From: UBA1163 sp049513055
Lineage (GTDB): Bacteria > Desulfobacterota > BSN033 > UBA1163
DNA: 64,000 bases
NCBI GenBank assembly: GCA_049513055.1
Contig: JBEKWN010000031.1
Location: 25,079 to 89,078 of the forward strand
Direction: 5' to 3'
Shown piece by piece: positions 43,779-52,132 of the stretch. The translations under genes were made by a program, and so were the position numbers. How positions within the stretch are numbered: position 1 is the stretch's first letter; every line of letters begins with the position of its first letter. The notes beneath the pieces were generated by a model that searched no databases, was not told where the DNA came from, and worked only from the letters and a program-made list of their open reading frames with translations.

Positions 43779-44530
43779 AAAAGGAACGTTTTCTTATTCC
43801 CCTGTTACTGATCTTAATCTGGCAGGGCTTATCTTCTATCCAGGTAATCCCTTCCTATAAACTTCCCTCTCCTGTTGAGATCGTCTTAGGCTTTAAAGAT
43901 ATTTTAATCGTTGGAGTGCCGCCCGGATATCTTCTCCACAATCATATGCTCTATAGTCTCTATCGGGTTGCTTTGGGCTATGCCGTAGCCGCCTTGCTGG
44001 CTATCCCTTTGGGGCTCTTGATGGGATGGTCACCTGGGTTCTTGAGAATGGTCCGTTCCCTCTTTGAATTGGTAAGACCCATTCCGCCCCTGGCTTGGAT
44101 TCCCATTGCTATCTTGTGGTTCGGTATCGGCATTAAATCCGCAGCGTTTATTATCTTTCTGGGAGCTTTTTTCCCAATTCTCTTGAATACGATCTCTGGA
44201 GTTTTGTCGATCCATCCCATCCTGATAGAGGCTGCCCGAACTTTGCATGCGAGGGAGAAGGATATCTTTCTCAAAGTTTTGCTTCCCGGAGCAGTTCCTT
44301 CGATCTTTGTGGGAATGCGAATTGGTATCGGCATTGGATGGATGACCCTGGTGGCAGCGGAATTTACTGGGGTCAAGGAAGGCTATGGTCTGGGCTACAT
44401 GATCATGACCGCCCGGGATATACAGAGACCAGATGAAATCCTGGCAGGGATGCTGGTGATTGGTGTGATTGGTCTATTGATTGATATTGGCCTGAGGGCT
44501 ACGGAATCAAAAACCATCAAGTGGCAATAA
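43775..44530 (+). CDS. ABC transporter permease (SsuC/TauC-like)
   Basis: 251 residues, six membrane helices, overlapping the binding-protein gene by four bases. The EAA loop reads EAARTLHAREKDIFLKVLLP with the conserved Gly shifted, followed by GAVPSIFVGMRIGIGIGWM. It provides the membrane channel for the SsuA-like protein. The same operon supplies the ATPase next. Confidence 0.88.
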   Translation: MKKERFLIPLLLILIWQGLSSIQVIPSYKLPSPVEIVLGFKDILIVGVPPGYLLHNHMLYSLYRVALGYAVAALLAIPLGLLMGWSPGFLRMVRSLFELVRPIPPLAWIPIAILWFGIGIKSAAFIIFLGAFFPILLNTISGVLSIHPILIEAARTLHAREKDIFLKVLLPGAVPSIFVGMRIGIGIGWMTLVAAEFTGVKEGYGLGYMIMTARDIQRPDEILAGMLVIGVIGLLIDIGLRATESKTIKWQ

Positions 44531-44542
44531 AGGAGTATCCTT

Positions 44543-45343
44543 TTGAGCTTGGATTTTTTAGAACTCAGTAAAACCTTCCCGGGTAAGGGGCTGGGAGAAA
44601 GCGTCCATGTCCTGGAAAATCTTCAGCATCGGATTGAGAATGGGCGGTTTGTTTCGATCATTGGTCCAAGTGGCTGCGGAAAGACCACCCTTCTAAGAAT
44701 CATTGCTGGATTGGAAAAGGCATCGGCAGGCAGGGTCCTTTTGGATGGGAAGGAATTGGCTCAGGGATCAGAAGAGATTGGATTGGTTTTTCAAGAGTAC
44801 GCCCTTTTCCCCTGGAGGACAACGCTCCAGAATATTGAGATGGGCCTTGAGATCAAGGGAGTGGATAAAGAAAAAAGGCGCTCCACGGCAATGGAATACA
44901 TCAAGATGTTTAACCTAAGCGGGTTTGAAAATCGCTATCCTCGGGAACTCTCGGGTGGCATGAAGCAGCGGGTCGCCATTGCTCGGACCTTGATCATGAA
45001 TCCTCATGTCGTTTTAATGGATGAGCCTTTTGGTGCTTTGGATAGTCAGACGAGGAATGCCCTGCAGGAATTCGTGCTCCGAATCTGGGAAAAGAGGGGT
45101 GAGACAATCATCTTTGTAACGCACAATGTCGATGAGGCTGTTTTCCTCAGCGATCAGATTGTTATCCTTTCAAGGAGACCTGCTCGGATTGTTAAAATAA
45201 TGGAGGTAGGGCTTCCAAGGTCAAGAGATCGAACCAGCCAGGAATGTAATCAGATCAGAAGAGATGTTCTGAAGGTCTTAAGCGAAGAGATAAAAGTAGA
45301 AAGGAAGGACGGTGGAGATGAAAATTGTTGGGATATCTTGTAG
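44543..45343 (+). CDS. ABC transporter ATP-binding protein (SsuB/TauB-like)
   Basis: 266 residues, TTG start with AAGGAG upstream. Walker A GPSGCGKTT, Q-loop VFQEYALFPWRT, signature LSGGMKQRVAIAR, Walker B VVLMDEPFGALD and switch FVTHNVDEAVFLSD are all intact, so it should hydrolyse ATP. It is the third part of this importer. The C-terminal 25 residues overlap the start of the flavoprotein gene. Confidence 0.9.
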   Translation: MSLDFLELSKTFPGKGLGESVHVLENLQHRIENGRFVSIIGPSGCGKTTLLRIIAGLEKASAGRVLLDGKELAQGSEEIGLVFQEYALFPWRTTLQNIEMGLEIKGVDKEKRRSTAMEYIKMFNLSGFENRYPRELSGGMKQRVAIARTLIMNPHVVLMDEPFGALDSQTRNALQEFVLRIWEKRGETIIFVTHNVDEAVFLSDQIVILSRRPARIVKIMEVGLPRSRDRTSQECNQIRRDVLKVLSEEIKVERKDGGDENCWDIL

Positions 45344-45914
45344 CCCTCGAAAAGGGAAATCGACTTTTTATGCACTGGAGACTTGTCTCCAAGCGGCAAA
45401 AGATGCTGTCCCTGGGATCGAAACAGCGTTGATTGAACTTTCAGACATGAAGATGAATGGTTGTGTAGCCTGTGGCAAATGCATGAAGGTTTTGGAATGC
45501 AGTCAGGAAGATGATTTCCCAAAGATGATCCCCATTCTCTCTGACCCAGAGTTGGCAGGACTTGTGGTGGCGACGCCTGTCTATTTTGGATCCATGACTT
45601 CACAATGCAAGGCCTTCCTGGATCGTTGTGTCATGTTCAGAAGAAACGGATTCATGCTCCGGAACAAGGTGGGCGGTGCCATAGCTGTGGGAGGGGTCCG
45701 AAATGGTGGCCAAGAACTGACGATTCAGGCTGTTCAAACCGCGATGTTGGTTCAGGATATGGTAGTGGTCAGTGAAGGTCGACCCACCTCACATTATGGA
45801 GCTACCTTATGGAGCGGCCACCCTGATGGAATTGAAAAGGATGTGTTTGGTTTGGAGACCGCTCGAAATCTTGGTAAACGAGTGACGGAAGTAGCCGCAA
45901 GGATGCATGGGTAG
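45318..45914 (+). CDS. Iron-sulfur flavoprotein / NADPH-dependent FMN reductase family
   Basis: 198 residues from ATG 45318 (GGACGGTGG upstream). A flavodoxin-like fold is indicated by VGISCSPRKGKSTFYALE with its phosphate-binding loop and by VVATPVYFGSMTSQCKAFLD. The cysteine group MNGCVACGKCMKVLEC matches the [4Fe-4S] site of iron-sulfur flavoproteins. It may pass electrons from ferredoxin or NADPH to an unknown acceptor. It lies between the transporter and the Nit1C-like fragment. Confidence 0.85.
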   Translation: MKIVGISCSPRKGKSTFYALETCLQAAKDAVPGIETALIELSDMKMNGCVACGKCMKVLECSQEDDFPKMIPILSDPELAGLVVATPVYFGSMTSQCKAFLDRCVMFRRNGFMLRNKVGGAIAVGGVRNGGQELTIQAVQTAMLVQDMVVVSEGRPTSHYGATLWSGHPDGIEKDVFGLETARNLGKRVTEVAARMHG

Positions 45915-45918
45915 AGAG

Positions 45919-46747
45919 ATGATTAGCCATCTTATCACCGAACTCCAGAGTTTTGGTTTACGTTTTCAGGGGCAACTCTCATCGCGGAAAGGTGGCGCTG
46001 GTCCGGCTGAAGGCGGGACTTTTTTAATTGAGGAAATTCCGGTAAGCCTTCCCATCGGCAGTGAATATGTTTCCAAGTCTCCTTATGTCTTAAGAGAAGA
46101 AGGAGATCAGTTCCTGATTTTCAAGGATGGGAAAGCGGTCTGTCCAGTCAGTTTCATAGACAGGCCAGTGAGAGATGCCGGTTTTGTGGAATAGAGCTCT
46201 CTTATGGAAACGATCTAACAATAAAGGTTAAGACTCCTGACCAACTATCTGAAGTGGCTCTTAAAGCCAAAGAACTTGACTCAATTAAGCACATTGTTTT
46301 GACCACTGGAACGGTTCGACCACCGGGGAGAGAGATCTCACAGTAGGGATTCACATTGAAAGTTTTGATTTTGAGACCCTGTCCCAGGTGGCTCCAGCCA
46401 AAGCGGCCATGGGTCTTGAAAGGTACGAGAAGGCCTGGAAGATGGCAGTGGAGATCTTTGGCCCCAATCAGGTTAGTAGTTTTTTGATTGTTGGCCTTGG
46501 AGAAAAAAGAGATTCAATCATTTGGGGTAGCAAATTTCTGGCCGATCTGGGGGTCTACCCCTTTGTAGTTCCCCTGAGACCTATTCCCGGGTCGCTCATG
46601 CAGGATTCCCTGCCACCAGACCCAGAAGAGATGAAACGCATTTTTGAAGCGGTTGCTTGCATATTAAAGAGAGAAGGACTTTCTGCTTCCCAGTCCCTTG
46701 CTGGCTGTGTTCGCTGTGGAACCTGTTCGGCTTTACACGCATTTGAA
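45919..46747 (+). pseudogene. Decayed Nit1C-cluster radical SAM gene (MSMEG_0568 family), three pieces in three frames
   Basis: Fragment 1 (45919-46194) begins ISHLITELQSFGLRFQGQL and has GGAGPAEGGTFLIEE, then a stop. Fragment 2 (46191-46343) carries KTPDQLSEVALKAKELDS and HIVLTTGT in another frame. Fragment 3 (from 46346) carries IHIESFDFETLSQV, KMAVEIFGPNQVSSFLIVGL and CVRCGTCSALHAFE. Compared with the family as I know it, two stretches of about 45 residues each are gone, including the CxxxCxxC motif that binds the radical-SAM cluster. So it cannot be active. Fragment 3 is joined in frame to an acetyltransferase domain. Confidence 0.7.
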
Positions 46748-47200
46748 CAGGTAACGGATAGTCTGATCTGTCATCCTGTCAGAGCAAGGGTTGAACAGGA
46801 AAAGGCCTTTGAAATTCGAAAAGAGGTCTTTGTTCTGGAGCAGAAGATTTTTTCAGATTCTGATCTCGATGAGAATGATGCTAAAAGCATCCACTTAGTA
46901 GCAGAATGGAATCATCAGGTAGTGGGAACGGTACGGCTTTTTCCAGTGAATAACAATGGACACTGGATCGGAGGAAGACTGGCAGTAAGGAAGGAATACA
47001 GAAATACGGGTGCAGGCGAATTACTGGTTCGGGAAGCCATGCACTGCGTTAAGAACCAGGGCTGCACCAAATTTACAGCCTACATCCAGTTGGAAAATGC
47101 CCCCCTTTTTTCAAAGATCGGCTGGAAAGCAGTGGAATCTGTGAAGCAGTATTTTGGCAAGCCGCATCAGATGATGGAAGCCAATCTGGAAGACATATGA
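46748..47200 (+). CDS. GNAT acetyltransferase domain (MSMEG_0567-like), fused to radical SAM remnant
   Basis: About 150 residues with no start codon of their own, in frame with fragment 3 of the preceding pseudogene. GNAT features are FEIRKEVFVLEQKIFSDSD, VVGTVRLFPVNN, the acetyl-CoA-binding loop GGRLAVRKEYRNTGAGELLV and ENAPLFSKIGWKAVE. In the Nit1C cluster this enzyme lies between the radical SAM and AIR-synthase-like genes, exactly as here. A fusion product from an internal start (e.g. ATG 46388 region) is possible. Confidence 0.6.
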   Translation, partial: QVTDSLICHPVRARVEQEKAFEIRKEVFVLEQKIFSDSDLDENDAKSIHLVAEWNHQVVGTVRLFPVNNNGHWIGGRLAVRKEYRNTGAGELLVREAMHCVKNQGCTKFTAYIQLENAPLFSKIGWKAVESVKQYFGKPHQMMEANLEDI

Positions 47201-47204
47201 AATC

Positions 47205-47320
47205 CCAAATTCCAAATTCTTCTTAGTCATTAAGTTATTGGGTAATTAGCTCATTCAATGACTAATGACTTATTGACCTATTGACACAGTAACTTTGCTA
47301 CTTGGTGCTTAATTCAGAAA
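47205..47320. repeat. Low-complexity intergenic repeat
   Basis: TCCCAAATTCCAAATTCTT is followed by TAGTCATTAAGTTATTGGG, ATGACTAATGACTTATTGACC and TATTGACACAGT. These short, A/T-rich, near-tandem words are of the type scattered between genes in this genome. The region lacks an ORF and separates the GNAT part from the AIR-synthase-like gene. Confidence 0.5.
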
Positions 47321-47342
47321 CCATAGCAAGAGAAAGATTCGT

Positions 47343-48464
47343 ATGAACATTGATTTGTCTCAACTCATTGAAAGGATCCGCAACTACGAAGGGCTGTTGC
47401 GCAAGCAGCCCATTGAAGGTGTTTTCGATAAATTGGTTTTACATGGTCAGCCAGGTCTCCAACTGCCCAATTTCGGTGACGATGCCGCCGTCATCCCCTG
47501 GAAAGAGGGTTTTCTGCTTTTGGCAGCCGACGGCATTATGACGAGATTGCTCATCAACGAGCCCTATGCAGCGGGGAAGGCATCGATCATGGTCACGGTG
47601 AATGACATCTATTCCATGGGTGGAAGACCTCTGGCCATGGTAAACGTGCTGGCAAGTGGAGATGAAGACCACCGCTCTAAAGTCGTGGAGGGAATTAAAA
47701 AGGGTTGTGAAAAACTGAGAGTTCCCATGGTGGGCGGCCACTTGCATCCTGATGCTCCTGGGAACTCTCCTTCTTTAGCCGTCGCCATTTTGGGTTATGC
47801 CAACAAACTGCTGCGAAGTCATTTAGCAAAGGCAGGAGATGATCTCATTCTTGCAGTGGACCTCAAAGGCGATAAAGGTTGTCGTTCTGTAGTGTCCTGG
47901 GATGCCAATTCTGGAAAGACTCCGGAAGAATTGCTTCATCGTCTGGAGGCCTTACCTCTTATCGCTGAAAAGGAATGGGCTCAAGCTGCCAAGGATGTGA
48001 GCAATGCGGGTATCTTGGGAACTATTTCCATTATGATGGAAAACTCCAGCAAGGGTGCAATCATTGAGCTTGATTCCATACCCAAACCCGTTGAGATTGA
48101 ATTATCCGATTGGCTGGTCTGTTTTCAAAGTTTTGGATTTGTTCTCTCCGTTAATCCCAAAAATTCAGAGAAGGTGATTACCCTCTTTCAGGAGAGGGAA
48201 ATTACTGCTGCGATTTGTGAAAACAGAATTATTAAAATATTTCAATATATTAGCGCGTTGAAAACAATTTCACAAAAAAAACAATTGACAAAAAAAGGTG
48301 ATTTGTTATCATACGGCCAAAATTTGGTAAAACCAAAGGAGGTGGGAGAAGAGAGCTTATCTAAGGTGCATTATTTCATTTTTATTCAATATTTCACGGG
48401 GTGTTACCTTAAACAAAAAGGAGGTGTTCTATGGCAAAAAAAGTATCTCGACGTCAATTTTTGA
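47343..48464 (+). CDS. AIR synthase-like protein of the Nit1C cluster (Sll0787-like), C-terminus altered
   Basis: 373 residues. The AIR-synthase fold is clear to about residue 295: LPNFGDDAAVIPWKEGFLL, MVTVNDIYSMGGRPLAMVNV, GGHLHPDAPGNSPSLAV and AKDVSNAGILGTISIMME. After this the sequence becomes low-complexity (YISALKTISQKKQLTKKG) and the frame runs 34 bases into the next gene, so the natural end seems lost. In the family the protein is about 320 residues. Its role in nitrile or cyanide assimilation is known only from the cluster context. Confidence 0.7.
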   Translation: MNIDLSQLIERIRNYEGLLRKQPIEGVFDKLVLHGQPGLQLPNFGDDAAVIPWKEGFLLLAADGIMTRLLINEPYAAGKASIMVTVNDIYSMGGRPLAMVNVLASGDEDHRSKVVEGIKKGCEKLRVPMVGGHLHPDAPGNSPSLAVAILGYANKLLRSHLAKAGDDLILAVDLKGDKGCRSVVSWDANSGKTPEELLHRLEALPLIAEKEWAQAAKDVSNAGILGTISIMMENSSKGAIIELDSIPKPVEIELSDWLVCFQSFGFVLSVNPKNSEKVITLFQEREITAAICENRIIKIFQYISALKTISQKKQLTKKGDLLSYGQNLVKPKEVGEESLSKVHYFIFIQYFTGCYLKQKGGVLWQKKYLDVNF

Positions 48465-49753
48465 AGGGTGCCGGTGCGGTAGGAGCTGGAATTGTTGGAG
48501 GTCCTCTACTGCAAGGTTTAACACGAGGACCGAGCGTAGCTTGGGGTGCAGCCAAGCCGATTAAGTTTGGTGGTATTTATTCCCTCTCAGGTGTTGTGGC
48601 TGCATGGGGAAAAGCTGCTCAACAAGGAGCGATGATGGCTGCTATGGAGATCAATCAGGCAGGGGGCATCTTAAAAAGACCTATTGAAGTGAAATTTGAG
48701 GATGACGCCTGCAATCCTGAAGTAGGAGTGAGAAAAACGAGAAGACTGGTGTTGGAATGGGGTGCAGATTTCCTCCACGGGTTTAACCACAGTGGGGTGG
48801 CACTGGCCGCGGTTCCCACCTTGCCAGAATTGAAACGGATGCTTCTGATCCCCTGCGCTGCAGCCACTCAAATCACTACAGAGGCTTTTAATAAATATGT
48901 TTTCAGACCTCATGCCAACTGCTACCAATCAGGGGCGGCTGGCGCGGTCGCTGCTGCTAAAATGCCCTATAAAAAATGGACGGTCATCGGACCCGATTAC
49001 AGTTATGGGTGGGATTCTTGGGGTGGATTCATCGGAAACCTGGTGAAGAGGAAACCTGATGTAGAAGTCATGAGTACACAGGCATGGCCAAAGTTTGCAG
49101 CCGGTGACTATACCAGTTATATCGTGAAAGTTTTGGAAGCAAAGCCCGATGCTGTCTACTCTTCCCTCTGGGGTGGAGATTTCATCACCTTCCTCAAACA
49201 GGCAAAACGTTATGGCTTCTTTGAAAAAGTAGGGACCGTAGTGACCGAAGCAGGTTTAGCCATGGATGCTTTTTACGCTCTCTCCACCAAGGGTGGAACA
49301 GAGTCAGAGATTCCTGAGGGACTCTGGACCGCAGCCCATGGATATTGGTTCGAGCATCCGAAGACGGAGAAGAACAAGAAATGGGTAGATAAATTCGTCA
49401 GCATGTACGGAGAATATCCTCATATCGTGGCCCACGATGCTTATGGGATCATGTATACCTATAAGAAGGCTATTGAGAAGGCAAAGAGCATAGAAACGGA
49501 TGCAGTGATTGCGGCCATGGAGACCATGGAATTTGAGACCCCGGGCTACAAAAGAAAGTTCCGAAAAGAGGACCATTCCGCCTTTACGGATGTGCCTTAT
49601 GGAAAAACGACCAAGGCTCCGGAATTGACAGGCATTGCCATGAACCTCACGGAGCTCCTCGACGCCAGTATCATCGAGCCGATTGAAGATGTGCTCGAGA
49701 GACGAGCCAAAAAAACACCGGCTCCTTGGATGAAATATGTGATGAAAGGTTAA
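48431..49753 (+). CDS. Branched-chain-type ABC substrate-binding protein, copy 1 (Tat-exported)
   Basis: 440 residues. The twin-arginine signal KVSRRQFLKGAGAVGAG predicts folded export. The mature part has the type I periplasmic-binding fold: IKFGGIYSLSGVVAAWGKAA, KMPYKKWTVIGPDYSYGW, DAVYSSLWGGDFITFLKQAK and VAHDAYGIMYTYKKAIEKA. The ligand could be an amino acid, amide or small carboxylate. Ribosome site AAAGGAGG lies within the preceding ORF. A close paralogue follows after a strong hairpin. Confidence 0.9.
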   Translation: MAKKVSRRQFLKGAGAVGAGIVGGPLLQGLTRGPSVAWGAAKPIKFGGIYSLSGVVAAWGKAAQQGAMMAAMEINQAGGILKRPIEVKFEDDACNPEVGVRKTRRLVLEWGADFLHGFNHSGVALAAVPTLPELKRMLLIPCAAATQITTEAFNKYVFRPHANCYQSGAAGAVAAAKMPYKKWTVIGPDYSYGWDSWGGFIGNLVKRKPDVEVMSTQAWPKFAAGDYTSYIVKVLEAKPDAVYSSLWGGDFITFLKQAKRYGFFEKVGTVVTEAGLAMDAFYALSTKGGTESEIPEGLWTAAHGYWFEHPKTEKNKKWVDKFVSMYGEYPHIVAHDAYGIMYTYKKAIEKAKSIETDAVIAAMETMEFETPGYKRKFRKEDHSAFTDVPYGKTTKAPELTGIAMNLTELLDASIIEPIEDVLERRAKKTPAPWMKYVMKG

Positions 49754-49762
49754 TGTAAGGCA

Positions 49763-49794
49763 GGAGGTTCTGCCTGTGGGAGGGCAGAACCTCC
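49763..49794 (+). terminator. Strong hairpin between the two binding-protein genes
   Basis: GGAGGTTCTGCC and GGCAGAACCTCC form a perfect 12-bp stem around an 8-base loop. The downstream sequence is only moderately T-rich (GATTTGTTTCTTAAT), so it may be a partial terminator or an mRNA stabiliser. The same stem sequence recurs after copy 2. Confidence 0.65.
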
Positions 49795-49843
49795 AGAAGA
49801 TTTGTTTCTTAATCCAAATTATCAATGAAAGGGGTGGGGTTAT

Positions 49844-51175
49844 ATGTCAAAAAAAGTATCTCGTCGTAAGTTTCTAAAGGATGCTGGCCTTTTTGGAGCT
49901 GGCATGATTGGAGTTCCTCTATTAAAAGGGGTGAGCCGGGGGCCGAGCAACGCCTGGGCTGCAGCCAAACCCATTAAATTTGGTGGTATCTATTCTCTTT
50001 CAGGTGTTGTAGCCGCATGGGGAAAAGCAGGTCAACAAGGGGCAATGATGGCAGCTATGGAGATCAATCAGGCAGGCGGTATCCTGAAGAGGCCCGTTGA
50101 ATGTAGGTTCGAAGACGATGCTTGTAACCCTGAATTTGGAGTAAGGAAAATCAGAAGACTTGTCCTCGATTGGGGAGCAGATTTTCTCCATGGGTTCAAC
50201 CACAGCGGTGTGGCCTTATCGGCTGTCCCTATCCTCCCGGAATTGAAACGGATGCTTCTCATCACCTGTGCTTCATCCCCCGCAATCACCACTGAAGCCT
50301 TCAATAAGTATGTCTTCAGACCCCGTGCAAACGTCTACCAATCCGGAGCTGCTGCGGGGGTCATCGCTGCTAAAATGCCCTATAAGAAGTGGACCGTGAT
50401 CGGTCCTGACTACAGTTTTGGATGGGATGCATGGGGAGCCTTCATTCATCATCTTTTATTAAGAAAGCCCGATGTTGAGGTGATGAGCACTCAGGCATGG
50501 CCAAAATTTGGCGCCGGAGATTTCACGAGCTATATTTTAAAAGTCATGGAAGCCAAACCGGATGCCGTCTACACACCACTCTGGGGCGGAGATTTCGTTA
50601 CCTTCCTTAAGCAGGCAAAACGTTATGGCTTCTTCGAAAAGGTGGGAGTCGTGTTCACCGAGGGCGGCTTAGCCGTAGATGGCTTTTACGCCCTCTCCAC
50701 GAAGGGCGGCACGGAATCTGAAGTTCCAGAGGGAGTCTGGGGCGCAGCCCATGGGTATTGGTTCGATCATCCGAAAACAGAGAAGAACAAGAAATGGGTG
50801 GAGAAATTTATGAGCCTATATGGGGAATATCCTCATAACGTGGCCCACGACGCTTATGGGGCCATGTATCTCTATAAGAAGGCAATTGAAAAGGTGAAAA
50901 CCATAGAAACGGATGCGGTGATCGAGGCGATGGAGACGATTGAATTTGATACTCCAGGCTACGCAAGGAAGATGCGGAAGGAAGACCACTCCGCTTTCGC
51001 TGAAGTCCCTTATGGGAAAACTGTCAAGGCTCCTGATAAGATTGGAATCGCCATGAATCTGGGAGATATTGTGGATGCTCCCGGAAAAGATGTCATTGAA
51101 CCCATCGGGGATGTCCTCGAGAGGCGAGCTAAGAAAACACCAGCTCCGTGGATGAAGTATGTGATCAAAGGGTAA
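49844..51175 (+). CDS. Branched-chain-type ABC substrate-binding protein, copy 2 (Tat-exported)
   Basis: 443 residues, ATG with AAAGGGGTGGGG upstream. It aligns by eye with copy 1 nearly end to end, with substitutions scattered throughout (signal KVSRRKFLKDAGLFGAGM; binding region KMPYKKWTVIGPDYSFGWDA). A few changes fall in predicted pocket loops (SHYIHHLLLRKP versus GFIGNLVKRKP), so ligands may differ. The tandem arrangement plus shared 3' hairpin suggests duplication of the gene with its terminator. Confidence 0.9.
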   Translation: MSKKVSRRKFLKDAGLFGAGMIGVPLLKGVSRGPSNAWAAAKPIKFGGIYSLSGVVAAWGKAGQQGAMMAAMEINQAGGILKRPVECRFEDDACNPEFGVRKIRRLVLDWGADFLHGFNHSGVALSAVPILPELKRMLLITCASSPAITTEAFNKYVFRPRANVYQSGAAAGVIAAKMPYKKWTVIGPDYSFGWDAWGAFIHHLLLRKPDVEVMSTQAWPKFGAGDFTSYILKVMEAKPDAVYTPLWGGDFVTFLKQAKRYGFFEKVGVVFTEGGLAVDGFYALSTKGGTESEVPEGVWGAAHGYWFDHPKTEKNKKWVEKFMSLYGEYPHNVAHDAYGAMYLYKKAIEKVKTIETDAVIEAMETIEFDTPGYARKMRKEDHSAFAEVPYGKTVKAPDKIGIAMNLGDIVDAPGKDVIEPIGDVLERRAKKTPAPWMKYVIKG

Positions 51176-51185
51176 TGTGAAAGAG

Positions 51186-51231
51186 GAGGTTCTGCTGAAG
51201 GAAGGATGCTTTTGGCAGAACCTCTATTTTT
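51186..51231 (+). terminator. Intrinsic terminator or attenuator after binding-protein copy 2
   Basis: GAGGTTCTGC (51186-51195) pairs with GCAGAACCTC (51215-51224) and is followed by TATTTTTT, a classic rho-independent layout with a 19-base loop. Because permease genes follow at once, it may allow partial read-through, so that binding proteins are made in excess over permeases. Confidence 0.7.
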
Positions 51232-51259
51232 TGACCATTAATTTGTGAGGATAAGAACA

Positions 51260-52129
51260 ATGACTTTTTCAACCTTCTTCGCTTTTTTTCTGAACGGCTT
51301 GACCAGTGCGATGACCTTTTTTATCATCGCCTCAGGTTTAACTCTGATCTATGGTGTGTTGAGGATCTTAAATCTCGCTCATGGGTCCCTTTTTATGCTG
51401 GGAGCCTTCTTTACCTTTCAGTTGACTCACTGGTTTGGAAATTTTTGGTATGCCCTCATCTTTGCACCTTTCATATGTGCTGTGGCAGGGGTCATCATGG
51501 AAAGGATTTTCATTCGACCTGTCTACGGACTACCTATCCCCTTTCAACTCTTGCTGACCTTTGGCCTGATGCTCCTCATCACAGATATTGTGAGAATCTT
51601 TTGGGGAGTGGCCTTTCGAACGGCTACTGAGCCTCAAGTCCTGAGTGGGACGATGAATATCTTCGGGGTCAGTTATCCGAGGTACAATATCTTTGTCATC
51701 GTTGTGGGCATTCTCGTATGCATTTTCATCTGGATCCTTTTAACAAAGACCCGGTTTGGAAAGATGATACGAGCCTCTTCGTCTGACCGGGAGGTGGCCA
51801 ATGGTTTGGGGATCAATGTCCCCTCGTTATATACGGTTGTCTTCGGCATTGGGGCTTGGCTCGCTGGACTGTCAGGGGTCCTGGCGGCTCCACTCCGTTC
51901 CATCATGTTGGAGATGGATGTCCATACGATTATTGAGGCTTTTGCTATTGTGGTGATCGGTGGGTTGGGTAGCATTCCTGGTGCTCTCATTGGATCTCTG
52001 TTGTTGGGTCAACTCAACTCTTTTGGGACCCTGTATATCCCAAGGTTTGAGATGGCCTTCATGTATGTTTTAATGGCTATCATCTTACTCATACGGCCTA
52101 AAGGGCTCTTGGGCGAGGAGGTAAGTTAA
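51260..52129 (+). CDS. livH: Branched-chain-type ABC permease LivH, copy 1
   Basis: 289 residues from ATG 51260, with GAGGA upstream (a GTG at 51245 is an alternative). Eight or so helices; LivH hallmark segments are ASGLTLIYGVLRILNLAHGS, RASSSDREVANGLGINVPSL and AFAIVVIGGLGSIPGALIGS. It forms one half of the membrane pore. LivM, LivG and LivF follow with tiny gaps. Confidence 0.92.
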   Translation: MTFSTFFAFFLNGLTSAMTFFIIASGLTLIYGVLRILNLAHGSLFMLGAFFTFQLTHWFGNFWYALIFAPFICAVAGVIMERIFIRPVYGLPIPFQLLLTFGLMLLITDIVRIFWGVAFRTATEPQVLSGTMNIFGVSYPRYNIFVIVVGILVCIFIWILLTKTRFGKMIRASSSDREVANGLGINVPSLYTVVFGIGAWLAGLSGVLAAPLRSIMLEMDVHTIIEAFAIVVIGGLGSIPGALIGSLLLGQLNSFGTLYIPRFEMAFMYVLMAIILLIRPKGLLGEEVS

Positions 52130-52132
52130 GAG

